NCBI RefSeq assembly: GCF_900142755.1
Contig: NZ_FRCA01000007.1
Location: 124,001 to 188,000, forward strand
Length of the DNA: 64,000 nucleotides
Direction of reading: 5' to 3'
DNA from: Halomonas cupida
GTDB taxonomy: Bacteria; Pseudomonadota; Gammaproteobacteria; Pseudomonadales; Halomonadaceae
Numbering within the stretch: position 1 is the first letter of the stretch; each line of letters starts with the position of its first letter. Under the pieces are notes generated by a model that was given only the letters and a program-made list of their open reading frames with translations, was not told the DNA's origin and did not search any database. Positions 25,083 through 35,300 of the stretch are shown here, piece after piece. The position numbers and the translations under genes are program-made.

Positions 25083-26585
25083 ATGAGTCAATCCTCACCC
25101 ACATCGAACATCGACAGTCATGCCTTTGCACCATCGCAGCCGGACCAGCGTGGCAAGGGCCGCACTTTCCTACTGGTCGCCGGGCTGCTGTCACTGGTCA
25201 TTGGCCTGACGATCTACCATCAGGCCGGTACCGACTTCGGCTGGATCAGCCTGGTCCCGTCACTGATCGTGTTGGTAGTGGCGATTGCCACCCACCGAAC
25301 CCTCGAGGCCCTGGCCATCGGCTCGCTGGCAGGCCTGATTCTGCTCGAACCCAGCGACTATATCGGCGAGCTGGCGGATATCTCGCTGACGGTCATGATG
25401 GACGAGACCATCGCCTGGCTGATTCTGGTCTGTGGCCTGATGGGTGGCTTCATCGCCATGCTCGAGAAATCCGGCTGCACACTGAGCTTCAGTCACTTCA
25501 TGAGTCGACTGGTCAAGACGCGTCGCCAGTCGATGCTCAGCACGGCCATGCTCGGCGTGATGATCTTCATCGATGACTACCTGAATGCGCTGGCCACTTC
25601 GGCGGCCATGAAGCGGCTTACCGATCGCTTCGGTGTCTCGCGGGAGAAGCTCGCCTATATCGTCGATTCCACCGCCGCGCCAATGTGTATCCTGGTGCCG
25701 ATCTCCACCTGGGCGGTGTATTTCGCTGAACTGCTCAGGACCAACGGCGCCACGGAAGGTTCGGGCATGGCGCTGTACATCCAGTCGATCCCCTTCATGC
25801 TCTACGGCTGGGTGGCCATGGGTCTGGTGTTCCTCGTCGCCATCGGCCTGGTCCCCGACCTTGGGCCGATGAAGAAGGCTGAGGCCCGGGCGCGTGCCGG
25901 CCAGCCGATTCCCGACGGCGCACCGGATGTGGGCATGAAGGACGAAGTGCCACGCGGCAATCCGTGGGCTGGCGTGTTCAACTTCGTTGCACCGATGGCG
26001 GTACTGATCGGGGCCAGCGCCTGGTTCGAGATCGACCTGCTCAAGGGAGTGATCGCGGCGGTGTTGTTCACCATTGTGCTGTATCTGGTGCAGCGCCTGG
26101 CGACTTTTTCCACGCTGATGGACTCGATCATGGATGGCTTCCGTACCATGATGCTGCCGCTGGCCATCGTCGCGGTGGGCTTCGTGCTGCGCGAGGTCAA
26201 CGACCAGTTGGGCATGACCCAGTTCATGATCGATTCGCTGGCACCCTTTCTGACCCCCGCGCTGCTGCCGGCGATCGTGTTCCTGTCGATGGCCGTGGTG
26301 GTATTCGCCACCGGCTCGTCATGGGGTGTGTTCGTGATCTCGATTCCCATCGTGGTGCCCATGGCCGTGCATATGGATGCATCCATGCCACTGGTGGTTG
26401 GTGCCCTGTTGTCGGCGTCGAGTTTCGGCAGCCATGCCTGCTTCTTCTCCGACTCCTCGGTGCTGTCGTCGCAGGGCAGCGGTGTGCTGCCGATGCAACA
26501 CGCTTTGACCCAGTTGCCCTATACCCTGATCGGCGCCACCGTCACCACCATTGGCTTCCTGGTACTGGGAATGCTGATGCACTGA
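25083..26585 (+). CDS. NhaC-family Na+/H+ antiporter
   Basis: The 500-residue membrane protein has about 11-12 hydrophobic segments and family blocks such as MMDETIAWLILVCGLMGGFI, MLGVMIFIDDYLNALATSAAMK and ATGSSWGVFVISIPIVVPMA. NhaC-type proteins exchange sodium for protons; others in the family transport organic acids or amino acids. GGAGG precedes the ATG. Following a puuA homologue by 161 bases, it may be co-transcribed and could move a substrate or product of polyamine metabolism, which is inference. A strong hairpin terminator follows. Confidence 0.88.
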   Translation: MSQSSPTSNIDSHAFAPSQPDQRGKGRTFLLVAGLLSLVIGLTIYHQAGTDFGWISLVPSLIVLVVAIATHRTLEALAIGSLAGLILLEPSDYIGELADISLTVMMDETIAWLILVCGLMGGFIAMLEKSGCTLSFSHFMSRLVKTRRQSMLSTAMLGVMIFIDDYLNALATSAAMKRLTDRFGVSREKLAYIVDSTAAPMCILVPISTWAVYFAELLRTNGATEGSGMALYIQSIPFMLYGWVAMGLVFLVAIGLVPDLGPMKKAEARARAGQPIPDGAPDVGMKDEVPRGNPWAGVFNFVAPMAVLIGASAWFEIDLLKGVIAAVLFTIVLYLVQRLATFSTLMDSIMDGFRTMMLPLAIVAVGFVLREVNDQLGMTQFMIDSLAPFLTPALLPAIVFLSMAVVVFATGSSWGVFVISIPIVVPMAVHMDASMPLVVGALLSASSFGSHACFFSDSSVLSSQGSGVLPMQHALTQLPYTLIGATVTTIGFLVLGMLMH

Positions 26586-26621
26586 TGCTGTAGGTAAGGT
26601 GCCCAATCACCCGCTCCAACA

Positions 26622-26655
26622 AGCAGAAGCCCGCCATGAAAGGCGGGCTTCTGCT
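26622..26655. terminator. Strong hairpin terminator
   Basis: AGCAGAAGCCCGCC (26622-26635) and its exact complement GGCGGGCTTCTGCT (26642-26655) form a 14-bp stem with an ATGAAA loop. It lies after the NhaC gene. The T-tract is weak, so it may act for either direction between the convergent genes. Confidence 0.75.
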
Positions 26656-26749
26656 GTTCCGGGCTATCGACTGCTGCCGATTGTCGGCACTCGCTATCTG
26701 CGTTCTCTACCTACAACTACGACCTGCAAAGGATCGGATGCATTGCGCG

Positions 26750-26938
26750 CTATGCGACCTTCTCTTCAATCAATCCCAGAATGACTTCTGGCGTCTCCTG
26801 GACCGTACAGTAACCCTCCGGATCCTCCACCGTGACGATCTTGGTACAGTTTTCCTCGTCCTCTCTCTTCATCCACACGATATGCTCGGGATTCAAGTAA
26901 ATGGGACACCTGTCGTGAAAGCACATGAGCTTGATCAT
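26750..26938 (-). CDS. FlbD-like small protein
   Basis: The 62-residue product begins MIKLMCFHD and has a YLNPEHIVWMKRE segment and an ETPEVILGLIEE ending. This is the arrangement seen in the FlbD family (I-x-L at the start, L-N-P-x-x-I in the middle, E-S-x-x-E-V-I at the end). FlbD proteins are encoded among flagellar genes in other bacteria with unclear function, but no flagellar gene is near here. AGGAGG six bases before the ATG at 26938 fixes this start over an in-frame ATG at 27028. Confidence 0.65.
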   Translation of the reverse strand: MIKLMCFHDRCPIYLNPEHIVWMKREDEENCTKIVTVEDPEGYCTVQETPEVILGLIEEKVA

Positions 26939-27138
26939 TGAGCGCCTCCTTCGGCTTGTTCGCACAAGCACCACGTCGGGCCGATCCGGGGGTGTGCTCT
27001 GTCGTGTTGCCACCCCTGTATCCTTCAACTATATCCTTTATGTCCTTCAACGTAGCTCACCCCGGCAGGAATATCGCTCCCCATGTCCTGGCTAGACACT
27101 AGACTGACAGGCAGACATGGCAGAAATGGAGATAAGCA

Positions 27139-27579
27139 ATGTTCAAGACGATTCTGGTGCCCATCGACGGGTCTGAACACTCTCGCGATGCCTTGAAAGT
27201 CGCTTGTCGGTTGGCTGATGGCCCCGACAGTCAGCTAGTACTGCTTCATGTACCGGAAGAGCTCGCCCATGAGCCGGTGCTCGTATGGGGTGTAGTAGCG
27301 GTACCGGCGGATGCGGCCATGGTCAGGCGCGAGGAAGTCGGCCGGGAGATACTCGCTAAAGCCGAGCAGGAAGCAGTCGAGCTGAATGCACCGGCCACGG
27401 ATACGATCATGGCCCATGGCGCGCCTGCCCGGGTTATCCTCGATACCGCCAGGGACAGGAATGTGGACGCCATCATCATGGGCAGCCGGGGGCTCGGCGA
27501 CTTCAGCAGTCTGGTGTTCGGCAGTGTCTCCCACAAGGTCAGCCACGGCGCCGATTGTCGGGTCATTACCGTGCATTAG
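27139..27579 (+). CDS. Universal stress protein (UspA family)
   Basis: The 146-residue protein has the Usp fold: ILVPIDGSEHSRDAL at the start and the ATP-binding G-x2-G-x9-G-S/T motif in MGSRGLGDFSSLVFGSVS near the C-terminus, followed by a final VITVH strand. It is therefore an ATP-binding type Usp. Such proteins are cytoplasmic stress factors. GGAGA precedes the ATG and a classical terminator follows the stop, so it is a single-gene unit. Confidence 0.92.
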   Translation: MFKTILVPIDGSEHSRDALKVACRLADGPDSQLVLLHVPEELAHEPVLVWGVVAVPADAAMVRREEVGREILAKAEQEAVELNAPATDTIMAHGAPARVILDTARDRNVDAIIMGSRGLGDFSSLVFGSVSHKVSHGADCRVITVH

Positions 27580-27616
27580 CCCTGAAGGAGGCTTGGGTGG
27601 AGCACCTGCACATAAA

Positions 27617-27653
27617 GACGACCCCGCCTCACCGGGCGGGGTCGTCTCGTTTT
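27617..27653 (+). terminator. Rho-independent terminator after the usp gene
   Basis: A 12-bp stem GACGACCCCGCC / GGCGGGGTCGTC with a six-base loop is followed by TCGTTTT. It also lies at the end of the convergent symporter gene. Confidence 0.85.
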
Positions 27654-27681
27654 CTGCTCTCAGGAACTGTGGTGCCGCTAC

Positions 27682-29157
27682 TCAGTTCTCGCGAACGGCA
27701 TCAGGATCATTGCCGAGCTTGCGGTTGATGCGTTCCAGATCCTCCGGCTCGAGCTGCCAGGAAGCCGGGTCGAGGTTCATGTCCGGATGCTGGTTGGCGT
27801 CGAAGACGGGGAACTCGATACCGTCCCGCACCTGTCGATCAAAATCACGCAGGATGCGCAGTCCCTTGCCGAACAGGAAGATCAGCGCAATCAGGTTGAC
27901 CACCGCCAGCAGCCCCATGGTGACGTCGGCGAAACCGAACACCGTCCCCAGGTCCGTCGTCGCCCCCCAGCAGACCAACAGCACGATGGCGATGCGGAAG
28001 ACGTTGAACAGGCTCTGGTTATCACGGCTGAAGAAGTTGAGGCTGTTCTCGCCGAGATAGTAGTTGTAGAGGATGGTGCTGAAGGCAAACATCAGCAGGG
28101 CCAGGCTGACAAACACGCGCCCCCATTCCCCGACATGGTCCGCCAACGCGGCCTGGGTCAGGGCAATGCCTGCCACGTCATTGCCGGAGGCCGGATCATA
28201 GATACCGCTGAGCAGAATCATGAAGGCCGTGGCCGAGCAGATGACCACCGTGTCGATAAACACCGAGAAGGCCTGAACGATGCCCTGGTTGGCCGGGTGA
28301 GGCACATAGGCAACGGCCGCCACATTGGGCGCACTGCCGAGGCCTGCCTCGTTGGAAAACAGACCACGCTTGAGCCCCATCATGATGGCGGCACCGATTC
28401 CCCCACCAATGGCGGGCTCGAGTCCGAAGGCACTCTTGACGATCAGGGCAATGACGCCGGGAACCTCGGTGATATTGAGCGCCAGCACCACGAAGGCAAT
28501 CAACAGATAGGCCCCGGCCATGAACGGCACCAGATATTCGGAGACGCGAGCAATACGCTTGATGCCACCAAAGATGATCAGACCAACTACGATGGCCAGA
28601 GCGATGCCACTGTAGAGCACCGGCACACCAAAGGCATCACCGAAGGACGTCGCCACCGCATAGGATTGCAGCGCGGTGAAGGCGAATCCAAAGGTGAGCA
28701 ACAACAGCACCGAGTAGAGCCCCGCCATCCAGCTCCAGTGCCGCCCCAACCCCTTGACGATGTAGTAGGCCGGGCCGCCGCGATAGGTGCCGTCACCCAC
28801 CGACTGCTTGTAGGTCTGCGCCAGGGTGCACTCGAGGAAACTGGTCGCCATGCCCATCAGGCCCACCAGCCACATCCAGAACACGGCACCGGGTCCGCCC
28901 AGCGTGATGGCCACCGCGACACCGGCGATATTACCGCCGCCGACTCGACCGGCAACGGACAGTACCAGTGCCTGAAAGGAACTCAGGTGGCCATGCTTGT
29001 CTCGCTTGAACGCCTCACTGGCGCCAAGGATGCGGAACATGCGACCAAAATAGCGGAACTGGACGAAGCGTGAGGCAACGGTGAAGCCTATGCCCACCGC
29101 TACCAGCAATACGAGGAGTACCTTCCCCCAGAGAAGGTCGTTGAGAAATGCCATCAT
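27682..29157 (-). CDS. AGCS-family sodium:alanine/glycine symporter
   Basis: The 491-residue protein has about 10-11 membrane segments and AGCS signatures: GGGNIAGVAVAITLGGPGA (about residue 75), FWMWLVGLMGMATSFLECTLAQ and the central NEAGLGSAPNVAAVA. These transporters import small neutral amino acids with sodium. The gene is divergent from an HTH regulator that probably controls it. Its natural substrate may be alanine or glycine; specificity is not visible in sequence. Confidence 0.93.
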   Translation of the reverse strand: MMAFLNDLLWGKVLLVLLVAVGIGFTVASRFVQFRYFGRMFRILGASEAFKRDKHGHLSSFQALVLSVAGRVGGGNIAGVAVAITLGGPGAVFWMWLVGLMGMATSFLECTLAQTYKQSVGDGTYRGGPAYYIVKGLGRHWSWMAGLYSVLLLLTFGFAFTALQSYAVATSFGDAFGVPVLYSGIALAIVVGLIIFGGIKRIARVSEYLVPFMAGAYLLIAFVVLALNITEVPGVIALIVKSAFGLEPAIGGGIGAAIMMGLKRGLFSNEAGLGSAPNVAAVAYVPHPANQGIVQAFSVFIDTVVICSATAFMILLSGIYDPASGNDVAGIALTQAALADHVGEWGRVFVSLALLMFAFSTILYNYYLGENSLNFFSRDNQSLFNVFRIAIVLLVCWGATTDLGTVFGFADVTMGLLAVVNLIALIFLFGKGLRILRDFDRQVRDGIEFPVFDANQHPDMNLDPASWQLEPEDLERINRKLGNDPDAVREN

Positions 29158-29336
29158 GAATCAGGAGACTCCCTTTTGTATGTTGTATGGGGCTCCACGG
29201 ATTCAAACACTATTTCAACGTCATGAAATTTGACGCTCTGGTGCGTGATGGTGCAGTCTCCTTCGCGCCTTGTGCATCACTTCGCACCACTGGCAGGTGT
29301 ACGGACCCAGACTTTCATCGAGGGAGACTCTCGAAC

Positions 29337-30164
29337 GTGGACGATGATCTTGCGGCCAATCTTCGCTACCTCTGTACCTTCTACCGCTCCATCGCCGACG
29401 TCTGCCGTCGTCTACAGATCAACCGCGCCCAGTTCAATCGCTACCTGAGCGGTCGCTACAGGCCCTCCGGCAACACCATGCGCCGGATATGCAAGTTCTT
29501 CGGCGTCGAAGTCCACGAGATCCTGTTGCCCCACGCCAGCTTTGTGGAACTGGTGGCAAATCGTCCCCGCGACAGAGTGCACAATGTCGAGCAGGAAAAC
29601 AGCGCGAGCCCACAGAACTTCAGCCTGCCCAGAGGCATTCGCCAGCGCGGTCGTGACGGTCTGTCACGCTACCTGGGACGTTATCATGAGTACTACATGT
29701 CCATGTCCCGACCCGGCAAGGTGCTGTGCACCCTGGTATCGATCCAGCAACAGGGCAAGGACGTTGTCTACGAGCGCGCCGAGCGCATGCCCCTGCCGAG
29801 CAGTTCCCTTCCACACCAGAACCGCTATCGCGGTATCGCGCTGTTTCTCTCCAGCCGCCTGTTTCTGGTGGACTACGAGTCGATCAACCAGCACGAGATC
29901 ACCGAGACCGTGCTCTACCCCAGCTTCCGCAGCCGCGTTACCCGATTGACTGGCATCAAACTGGGCGTGGCGGATAGCTGCGACCGTACGCCGTGCTGCG
30001 CACGCGTGGTTTACGAGCGCATCGGTTCAGGTACCTCGCTGCGGGAATGCCTGGCCCGCTGTGGTCTCTACGATCCCGACGACCCCAGCCTTGATCCCAC
30101 CATTGTCACCGCCATAGGCAATGATGTCAGCGAGGACGAGTGGCACTTTCGTGCACGTTATTGA
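29337..30164 (+). CDS. HTH transcriptional regulator next to the AGCS gene
   Basis: An N-terminal Cro/C1-like helix-turn-helix (DVCRRLQINRAQFNRYLSGR, preceded by LRYLCTFYRSIA) is followed by about 200 residues of unassigned sensing domain containing an RYLGRYHEYYMS block. I prefer the GTG at 29337, with GAGGGAGA about nine bases upstream, over frames from 29187 or 29223 that add a non-conserved tail; this choice is uncertain. The divergent symporter is the likely target. The C-terminal domain resembles that of other proteobacterial regulators annotated only as XRE-type. Confidence 0.75.
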   Translation: MDDDLAANLRYLCTFYRSIADVCRRLQINRAQFNRYLSGRYRPSGNTMRRICKFFGVEVHEILLPHASFVELVANRPRDRVHNVEQENSASPQNFSLPRGIRQRGRDGLSRYLGRYHEYYMSMSRPGKVLCTLVSIQQQGKDVVYERAERMPLPSSSLPHQNRYRGIALFLSSRLFLVDYESINQHEITETVLYPSFRSRVTRLTGIKLGVADSCDRTPCCARVVYERIGSGTSLRECLARCGLYDPDDPSLDPTIVTAIGNDVSEDEWHFRARY

Positions 30165-30183
30165 GCCTGCGTTACTGAGCCTG

Positions 30184-32325
30184 TCAGGGCATCAAACTCA
30201 CCGCAGCACTCGCTGATCGCCCTCGGCTATCCAGCACGGTAAGGCGGTGAAAACCGCCACCGATATCCTCGAGCCAGCCTTCGCGGCGCAGTTCATCCAT
30301 GGCCACCGGTTGATTGTTGACCAACCAGTGGAACGGCGGCTCACCACCCTGCAGACGCACAAACAGGGAAGCACTGTCCGCCGATGAAAGCTGTACTTCG
30401 GCACCGTCCCTTGGCACCACGATACGCATGGCATCCAGTGGCTGGCCCGAGGCGCCATGGAACTGGCGCAGCGAGCGCGGCAGTTCCGCGGTCGAGGCAA
30501 TCAGCGCATCGGCAGGCGGTGTACGATCCGGCGCTTCGATACCGAGCACATCGAAAGCCGAGAACAGCAGCGGCGCAGCACTTCTGGCCCCCAGCGCCCC
30601 CGGCATCGAGCCATTGTCGGCACGCCCCACCCAGATTGCGATGACATGCCGACCGTCGAAGCCGATCGACCAGGCATCCCGGTGGCCGTAGGAGGTACCG
30701 GTCTTGAAGGCGATACGATCTGGTGTACCAAGACCACCACGTGGGGTCTGACGCAGGATATCGGCCAGATACCAACTGGCACGGGCACTGATGACTCTGG
30801 GTCCCTGGCTTATTCCTGGCCCGAGGGCAGCTTCGCCCTCCTCCTGTGGCACTGTCGTCAGACGCACGGCGCGCCCTTCATTGGCGATCATCGCGTAGAT
30901 CGCCGCCATGTCTTCCAGACGGGTACCGACTCCCCCCAGCGCCACAGCCAGCCCTGGTGTCGCACCAGACGGCACCACCGGCTCGGCCCCGGCACGCCGC
31001 ATGGCTCCCAGTAGACGCCCGGGCCCCACCGCATCGAGGACCGCCACTGCCGGCAGGTTGCGCGAGGACTGCAACGCCTCGCGAATGGTCATGGGTCCGA
31101 GATAGCGTCCATCGAAGTTGGCCGGAGACCAGCCATCGAAGTCATGGGGAGCATCATTGATCAGGGTTTCGGGATGCACCACGCCTTCATCAAAGCCCAG
31201 CGCATAGACCAGCGGCTTGAGCGTCGAGCCCGGCGAGCGCAGCGCCTGGGTCATGTCCACATAGCCGGCACGTTCAGCGTCCAGCGCATCCGCCGCGCCG
31301 ATACTGGCACGCAGCTCACCCGTGTGGTGATCGACCACCAGCATCGCTGCTGTGACCGGACGCGGCTGACGGACCACCCACTCACGCAACTGACGCTCGA
31401 GCCGACGCTGCAGACGCGCATCCAGCGAGGTTTCTACATGGCCCTGGTTGGATTGCTCCAGCAACCGCCGCGACAGATGCCACGCCAGCCGTGGCATGGG
31501 CCGCTGAAGGGTCGGCATCGGCTCCTGGCGGGCTTCATTCGCGACCTCTTCACCGAGCAGTCCTGACGACAGGCTGCGTGCCAGCACCCGATTACGTGCC
31601 GCCAGCGCCGCCTCGGTATCGCGACTGGGGATGCGTCGTGCCGGTGACTGCGGAATCGCCACCAGCAGGGCTGACTCGGCGGCCGACAACCAGCCGGGGT
31701 TCTTGCCGAACCAGGCGAGGCTGGCCGCACCGACGCCCTCGAGATTCCCGCCCATGGGCGCCAGGTTGAGATAGAGTTCAAGAATCTGCTGCTTGTCCAG
31801 GCGCTGCTCCAGCGCCAGCGCTCCTCGAATCTGTGCGACCTTGGCGGCCAGACTGCGCGTAGGCCTGCCGTCGAGCAGGCGGACGACCTGCATGGTCAAC
31901 GTCGATCCCCCGGATACGATCTCGCCATGCCAGGCGGCCTGCAGGCCCGAGCGCATCAGTGCCAGCCAATCGACACCATGGTGGGACTCGAAGCGCTTGT
32001 CCTCGTAGGCCAGCAGCATGTCGATATAGCCGCGATCCACCTGCTCCAGCGTTACCTGCCGCCGCCAGTAACCATCGGCGCTGAGAAACAGGCTCAACGG
32101 CTGTTGCTGACGATCCAGCACCAGCGGCGAATAGTGGATCTGCCGCAGCGGATCCGGAGCGCTCGCCACCCAGTGACTGGCCACCAGCCGCGCCGCGATC
32201 AGCAACACGAGCAGTATCAGAATCGAGGCGCACCACCATTTGCGGCGAGAAGGGCTCAACCACTCTCTCCGCCACTCTCTCCGCCACTCTCTCCCCCATG
32301 GCGCGCCCGGCTGCCGATCACTCAC
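30184..32325 (-). CDS. pbpC: Penicillin-binding protein 1C
   Basis: This 713-residue bifunctional peptidoglycan enzyme has an N-terminal membrane anchor (about 31-53) and a glycosyltransferase 51 domain with catalytic Glu108 in EDKRFE and the GGSTLTMQ block. The transpeptidase domain has SxxK in SPGSTLKP (Ser367), SRN at 421-423 and KTG at about 541, and a C-terminal PBP1C domain follows. It polymerises and cross-links glycan in the periplasm. Its ATG overlaps the stop of the alpha-2-macroglobulin gene, the conserved yfhM-pbpC pairing. The extreme N-terminus has a WRRE repeat encoded by a 12-bp DNA repeat. Confidence 0.95.
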   Translation of the reverse strand: MSDRQPGAPWGREWRREWRREWLSPSRRKWWCASILILLVLLIAARLVASHWVASAPDPLRQIHYSPLVLDRQQQPLSLFLSADGYWRRQVTLEQVDRGYIDMLLAYEDKRFESHHGVDWLALMRSGLQAAWHGEIVSGGSTLTMQVVRLLDGRPTRSLAAKVAQIRGALALEQRLDKQQILELYLNLAPMGGNLEGVGAASLAWFGKNPGWLSAAESALLVAIPQSPARRIPSRDTEAALAARNRVLARSLSSGLLGEEVANEARQEPMPTLQRPMPRLAWHLSRRLLEQSNQGHVETSLDARLQRRLERQLREWVVRQPRPVTAAMLVVDHHTGELRASIGAADALDAERAGYVDMTQALRSPGSTLKPLVYALGFDEGVVHPETLINDAPHDFDGWSPANFDGRYLGPMTIREALQSSRNLPAVAVLDAVGPGRLLGAMRRAGAEPVVPSGATPGLAVALGGVGTRLEDMAAIYAMIANEGRAVRLTTVPQEEGEAALGPGISQGPRVISARASWYLADILRQTPRGGLGTPDRIAFKTGTSYGHRDAWSIGFDGRHVIAIWVGRADNGSMPGALGARSAAPLLFSAFDVLGIEAPDRTPPADALIASTAELPRSLRQFHGASGQPLDAMRIVVPRDGAEVQLSSADSASLFVRLQGGEPPFHWLVNNQPVAMDELRREGWLEDIGGGFHRLTVLDSRGRSASAAVSLMP

Positions 32326-35300
32326 TGCTGTCCCTCATCAGCCCCACCGATCACCACTCGTCCGGAGTCGGTATTGGCCTGTAGATGCGGCAGGTACATG
32401 TCCTGCACCCGCGCGGCGGGATGGCGGAAATCACCGGGGCGTATCGCCCTCACCATGTAGGCCAGCTCGAACAGTTCACTGTCACGCAGGTCAACGGCGG
32501 CCAGGAAGTGGTCAGTGGCGAATTCAGCATGGGTCGGCTTGATCCCGCCGGAGAACCACTCGAGTCCCTCGGCATCCGCCGACGACAGTACATTGGGGTT
32601 ATCGATCTGGAAACCGGCAGGCAGCGGATCCTCGATGGCCAACTGACCGCGGCTGGTGGCCAGCGGCGTGATGGTCAGCACCACCAGCATGCGCTGATTG
32701 AGTTCCAGCTCGGAGACATCGATACGCTCTCCCTCCAGGCTGTAATAGCGCCGCGATATCTCGATGCCCGAGCTGCGCGGTGCAATATCGCCGGTAGGCG
32801 AGCCACTGAGTGTCACCGCCGCGGTGGTGTCCTCCTCCAGCGGATTGAGCGCCACGGAACGGCTGTGCAGATAGTCGGCCAGGCTCAACGACAGATTGGC
32901 CGATGCCTCACCCGGTGTCTGCTGTTGCCCGGCCGCCACACGCAGCAGGCTGGCCTGCTCCACGCTGTTACCGCTGTCGGCGGCGGCCTGAATGGCATCC
33001 AGTACTCGCTCCCTTGCCACGGGGTAGTCAGCAGACAGTGCAAGACGGTAGGCGATCAACTGATCACGCACATCACTGGCGTAGGGGTCATAGTCGCGGG
33101 AATAAGGCGCCACGGACTCCGCTTCCAGTACCTCGAAGGCGGTCTGGAACAACCGCGATGCCCGGGCAGGATCGCCCATCTCATTGAGCGCGGCCCCCAG
33201 CCAGGCGCCTTCAAGTCCGTTGCGCTGCTCGTCGCCATCGATATCGAGCCAGCTGTCGGCGAAATAGCGCAGATCGCTGGCCCGTGCCTCGCCAGCCAGC
33301 GCCAGCACATAGAGTGCGTAGGCGGCGCTACTGCGACTTTCCGCCGAGTAGCTGGCTCCGTTGACCTTGTTCTGCAGATTGCCCATGGCCAGCTCCAGCG
33401 CCGCAGGCGACACATCCAGACCATCCTCGGCAGCGCGCCACAGGAACTCGCTGGCATAGGCATCCAGCCAGAAGTTGTTGCTCTCCGGCGCCCAGTCGCC
33501 GAAGGCCCCGGTCGGTGACTGGCGTGACAGAACACCGGCCAGCACTTCATCGAGACGCTCGGCGGCCTTGTCGCGGGCTTCGTCCGGCAGCACCTGACGC
33601 GCTGACATCAGCGGTTCGACACTCGAGATCAACTGCTCGGTGCAGCCCCAGGCCATGGCGTACAACGATCGCGCCACCGCCGGGACATGGAAATCCGCCA
33701 ACCCACCGAAACTGATGGTCAGCGCCGCATCCTCGGCCATACCCTCAACAAAGGAGTCCGGCAGTTCAAGCTCCGCGCCGGCCTGTACCGGGAACTGCTG
33801 ACGACGCTGGATGGGCAGGTCGTTGTAACGTACTGCCAGTGGCAGCGTCTGGGTCAACATCTCGCCGCCGGGCGTTTCCAGCGTCAGTGTCAGGTCAGCC
33901 TCTCCGGGATCGAGCGCCGTCAGTTCGAAGGTCAGCATCTGGTGTTCACCCTCGTCGAGGGTAACCGTCTGAGCGCCATTTCCGGCCACCGAGACAGGCC
34001 CCACGCCTTCAAGACGAACCTCGGTCTCGCCAACCGGTCCTTCGGCATGGGCCAGCTCGACCCGCACCTCGGCCTGATCCCCCGGTGCCAGGAAGCTCGG
34101 GGCGTGCGCCGTCAGAACCACAGGGTCACGAACAATGAAGTCCTCGCTGAGGTTGCCCAGCCCGGTCTCCGACCAGGCCGTCGCCATGGCTCGAACCGTG
34201 CCGTTGAAAGCCGGTAGCGGCAGGTCGATCAGTGCCTCACCATCAGCGTCGACCTCGACCAGCCCCGAGAAGACCGTGACGTATTCCTCGCGGCGCGGGC
34301 CTGGCGCCTCATCAGGCGTATTGCTATCACCGCCCTCGCGCAGTGCCGCTGTCGCACCGGGGATGTTCTCGATCAACCGGCCGTACAGATCGCGCATTTC
34401 GAAGGCCAGACGCCGTTGGCCGAAAAATTCCTCTTCGGGCTGCGGCACCGCGAAACCGGTCAGATTGAGAATCCCCAGATCGACCACCGCCACGGTGGCG
34501 TAGACCGACTCCCCCTCCACGGCATCCTCGACCGACAGTCTGAGTTGATTGTCCTGACGCGACTTGAGTGGCTCGGCAGGCGCCATTGCCAGATCGATGG
34601 TGCGCTGAGAGGCATCCACAGCGACCCAGTTGACCCCGATGGCACGACGCGGGTTGAGATCATCGGCCTGCTCCTGAGGCGTCACCAGCGAGGTAATCAC
34701 CCAGGCACCGGCCCCCCAATCGTCGCCGACGGTCAGGCTCAGTTCGTTGGCTCCGGAATCGACCTCGAAGTGATGCGTCTCCACCAGTTGGCCGTTGAGC
34801 ACACGAACCTCGGCAATGCCCGAACGGCGTGCATCGAGCCGTAGCTTGAGTTCATCCCCGGTCTGGTAACTGGCCTGGTCCAGTCCGGTGTTGAGTCGGT
34901 CCGGCGTATCGGCGCTGCCACCGCTGCCGTAGTAGCCGGCCCAGAAGCTGTGACGGGTCACGACTGGCTGGCCATCAACCTCGGTACGCAACTCCAGCTC
35001 GTATTGCCCCCAGTCCACCGGCACAGACAGCCGGCCCCCATCCTCGCCATCGATCGCCACGGTGCCATGTCCGTCACGGCTGCGTCGCTCGACGGCGGAG
35101 TAGCCCCACTCACCGTTGACCTTGTACCACTGGTAATCCCGGGAGATGCGTGACAGTGTCCACTCGACCTCGTCCAGCGATTGCGCTGTGCGTCCCTCAC
35201 CCAACGCTACCAGCTCGAAGGCCGCGTCACTGCCTTCGGCCACCACTCGATCAAACATCGGTTTGAGTCCAATCACGACGCCATCCAGCGCCATCGGTAG

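Noticed and set aside
27787..29073. 428-codon open frame opposite the AGCS symporter
   Set aside because: It is the complement of a clear transporter gene in GC-rich DNA; its product is low-complexity His/Gln/Asp-rich.
32240..32300. 12-bp repeats that looked like a regulatory array
   Set aside because: They are in frame inside pbpC and encode the WRRE repeat at its N-terminus.
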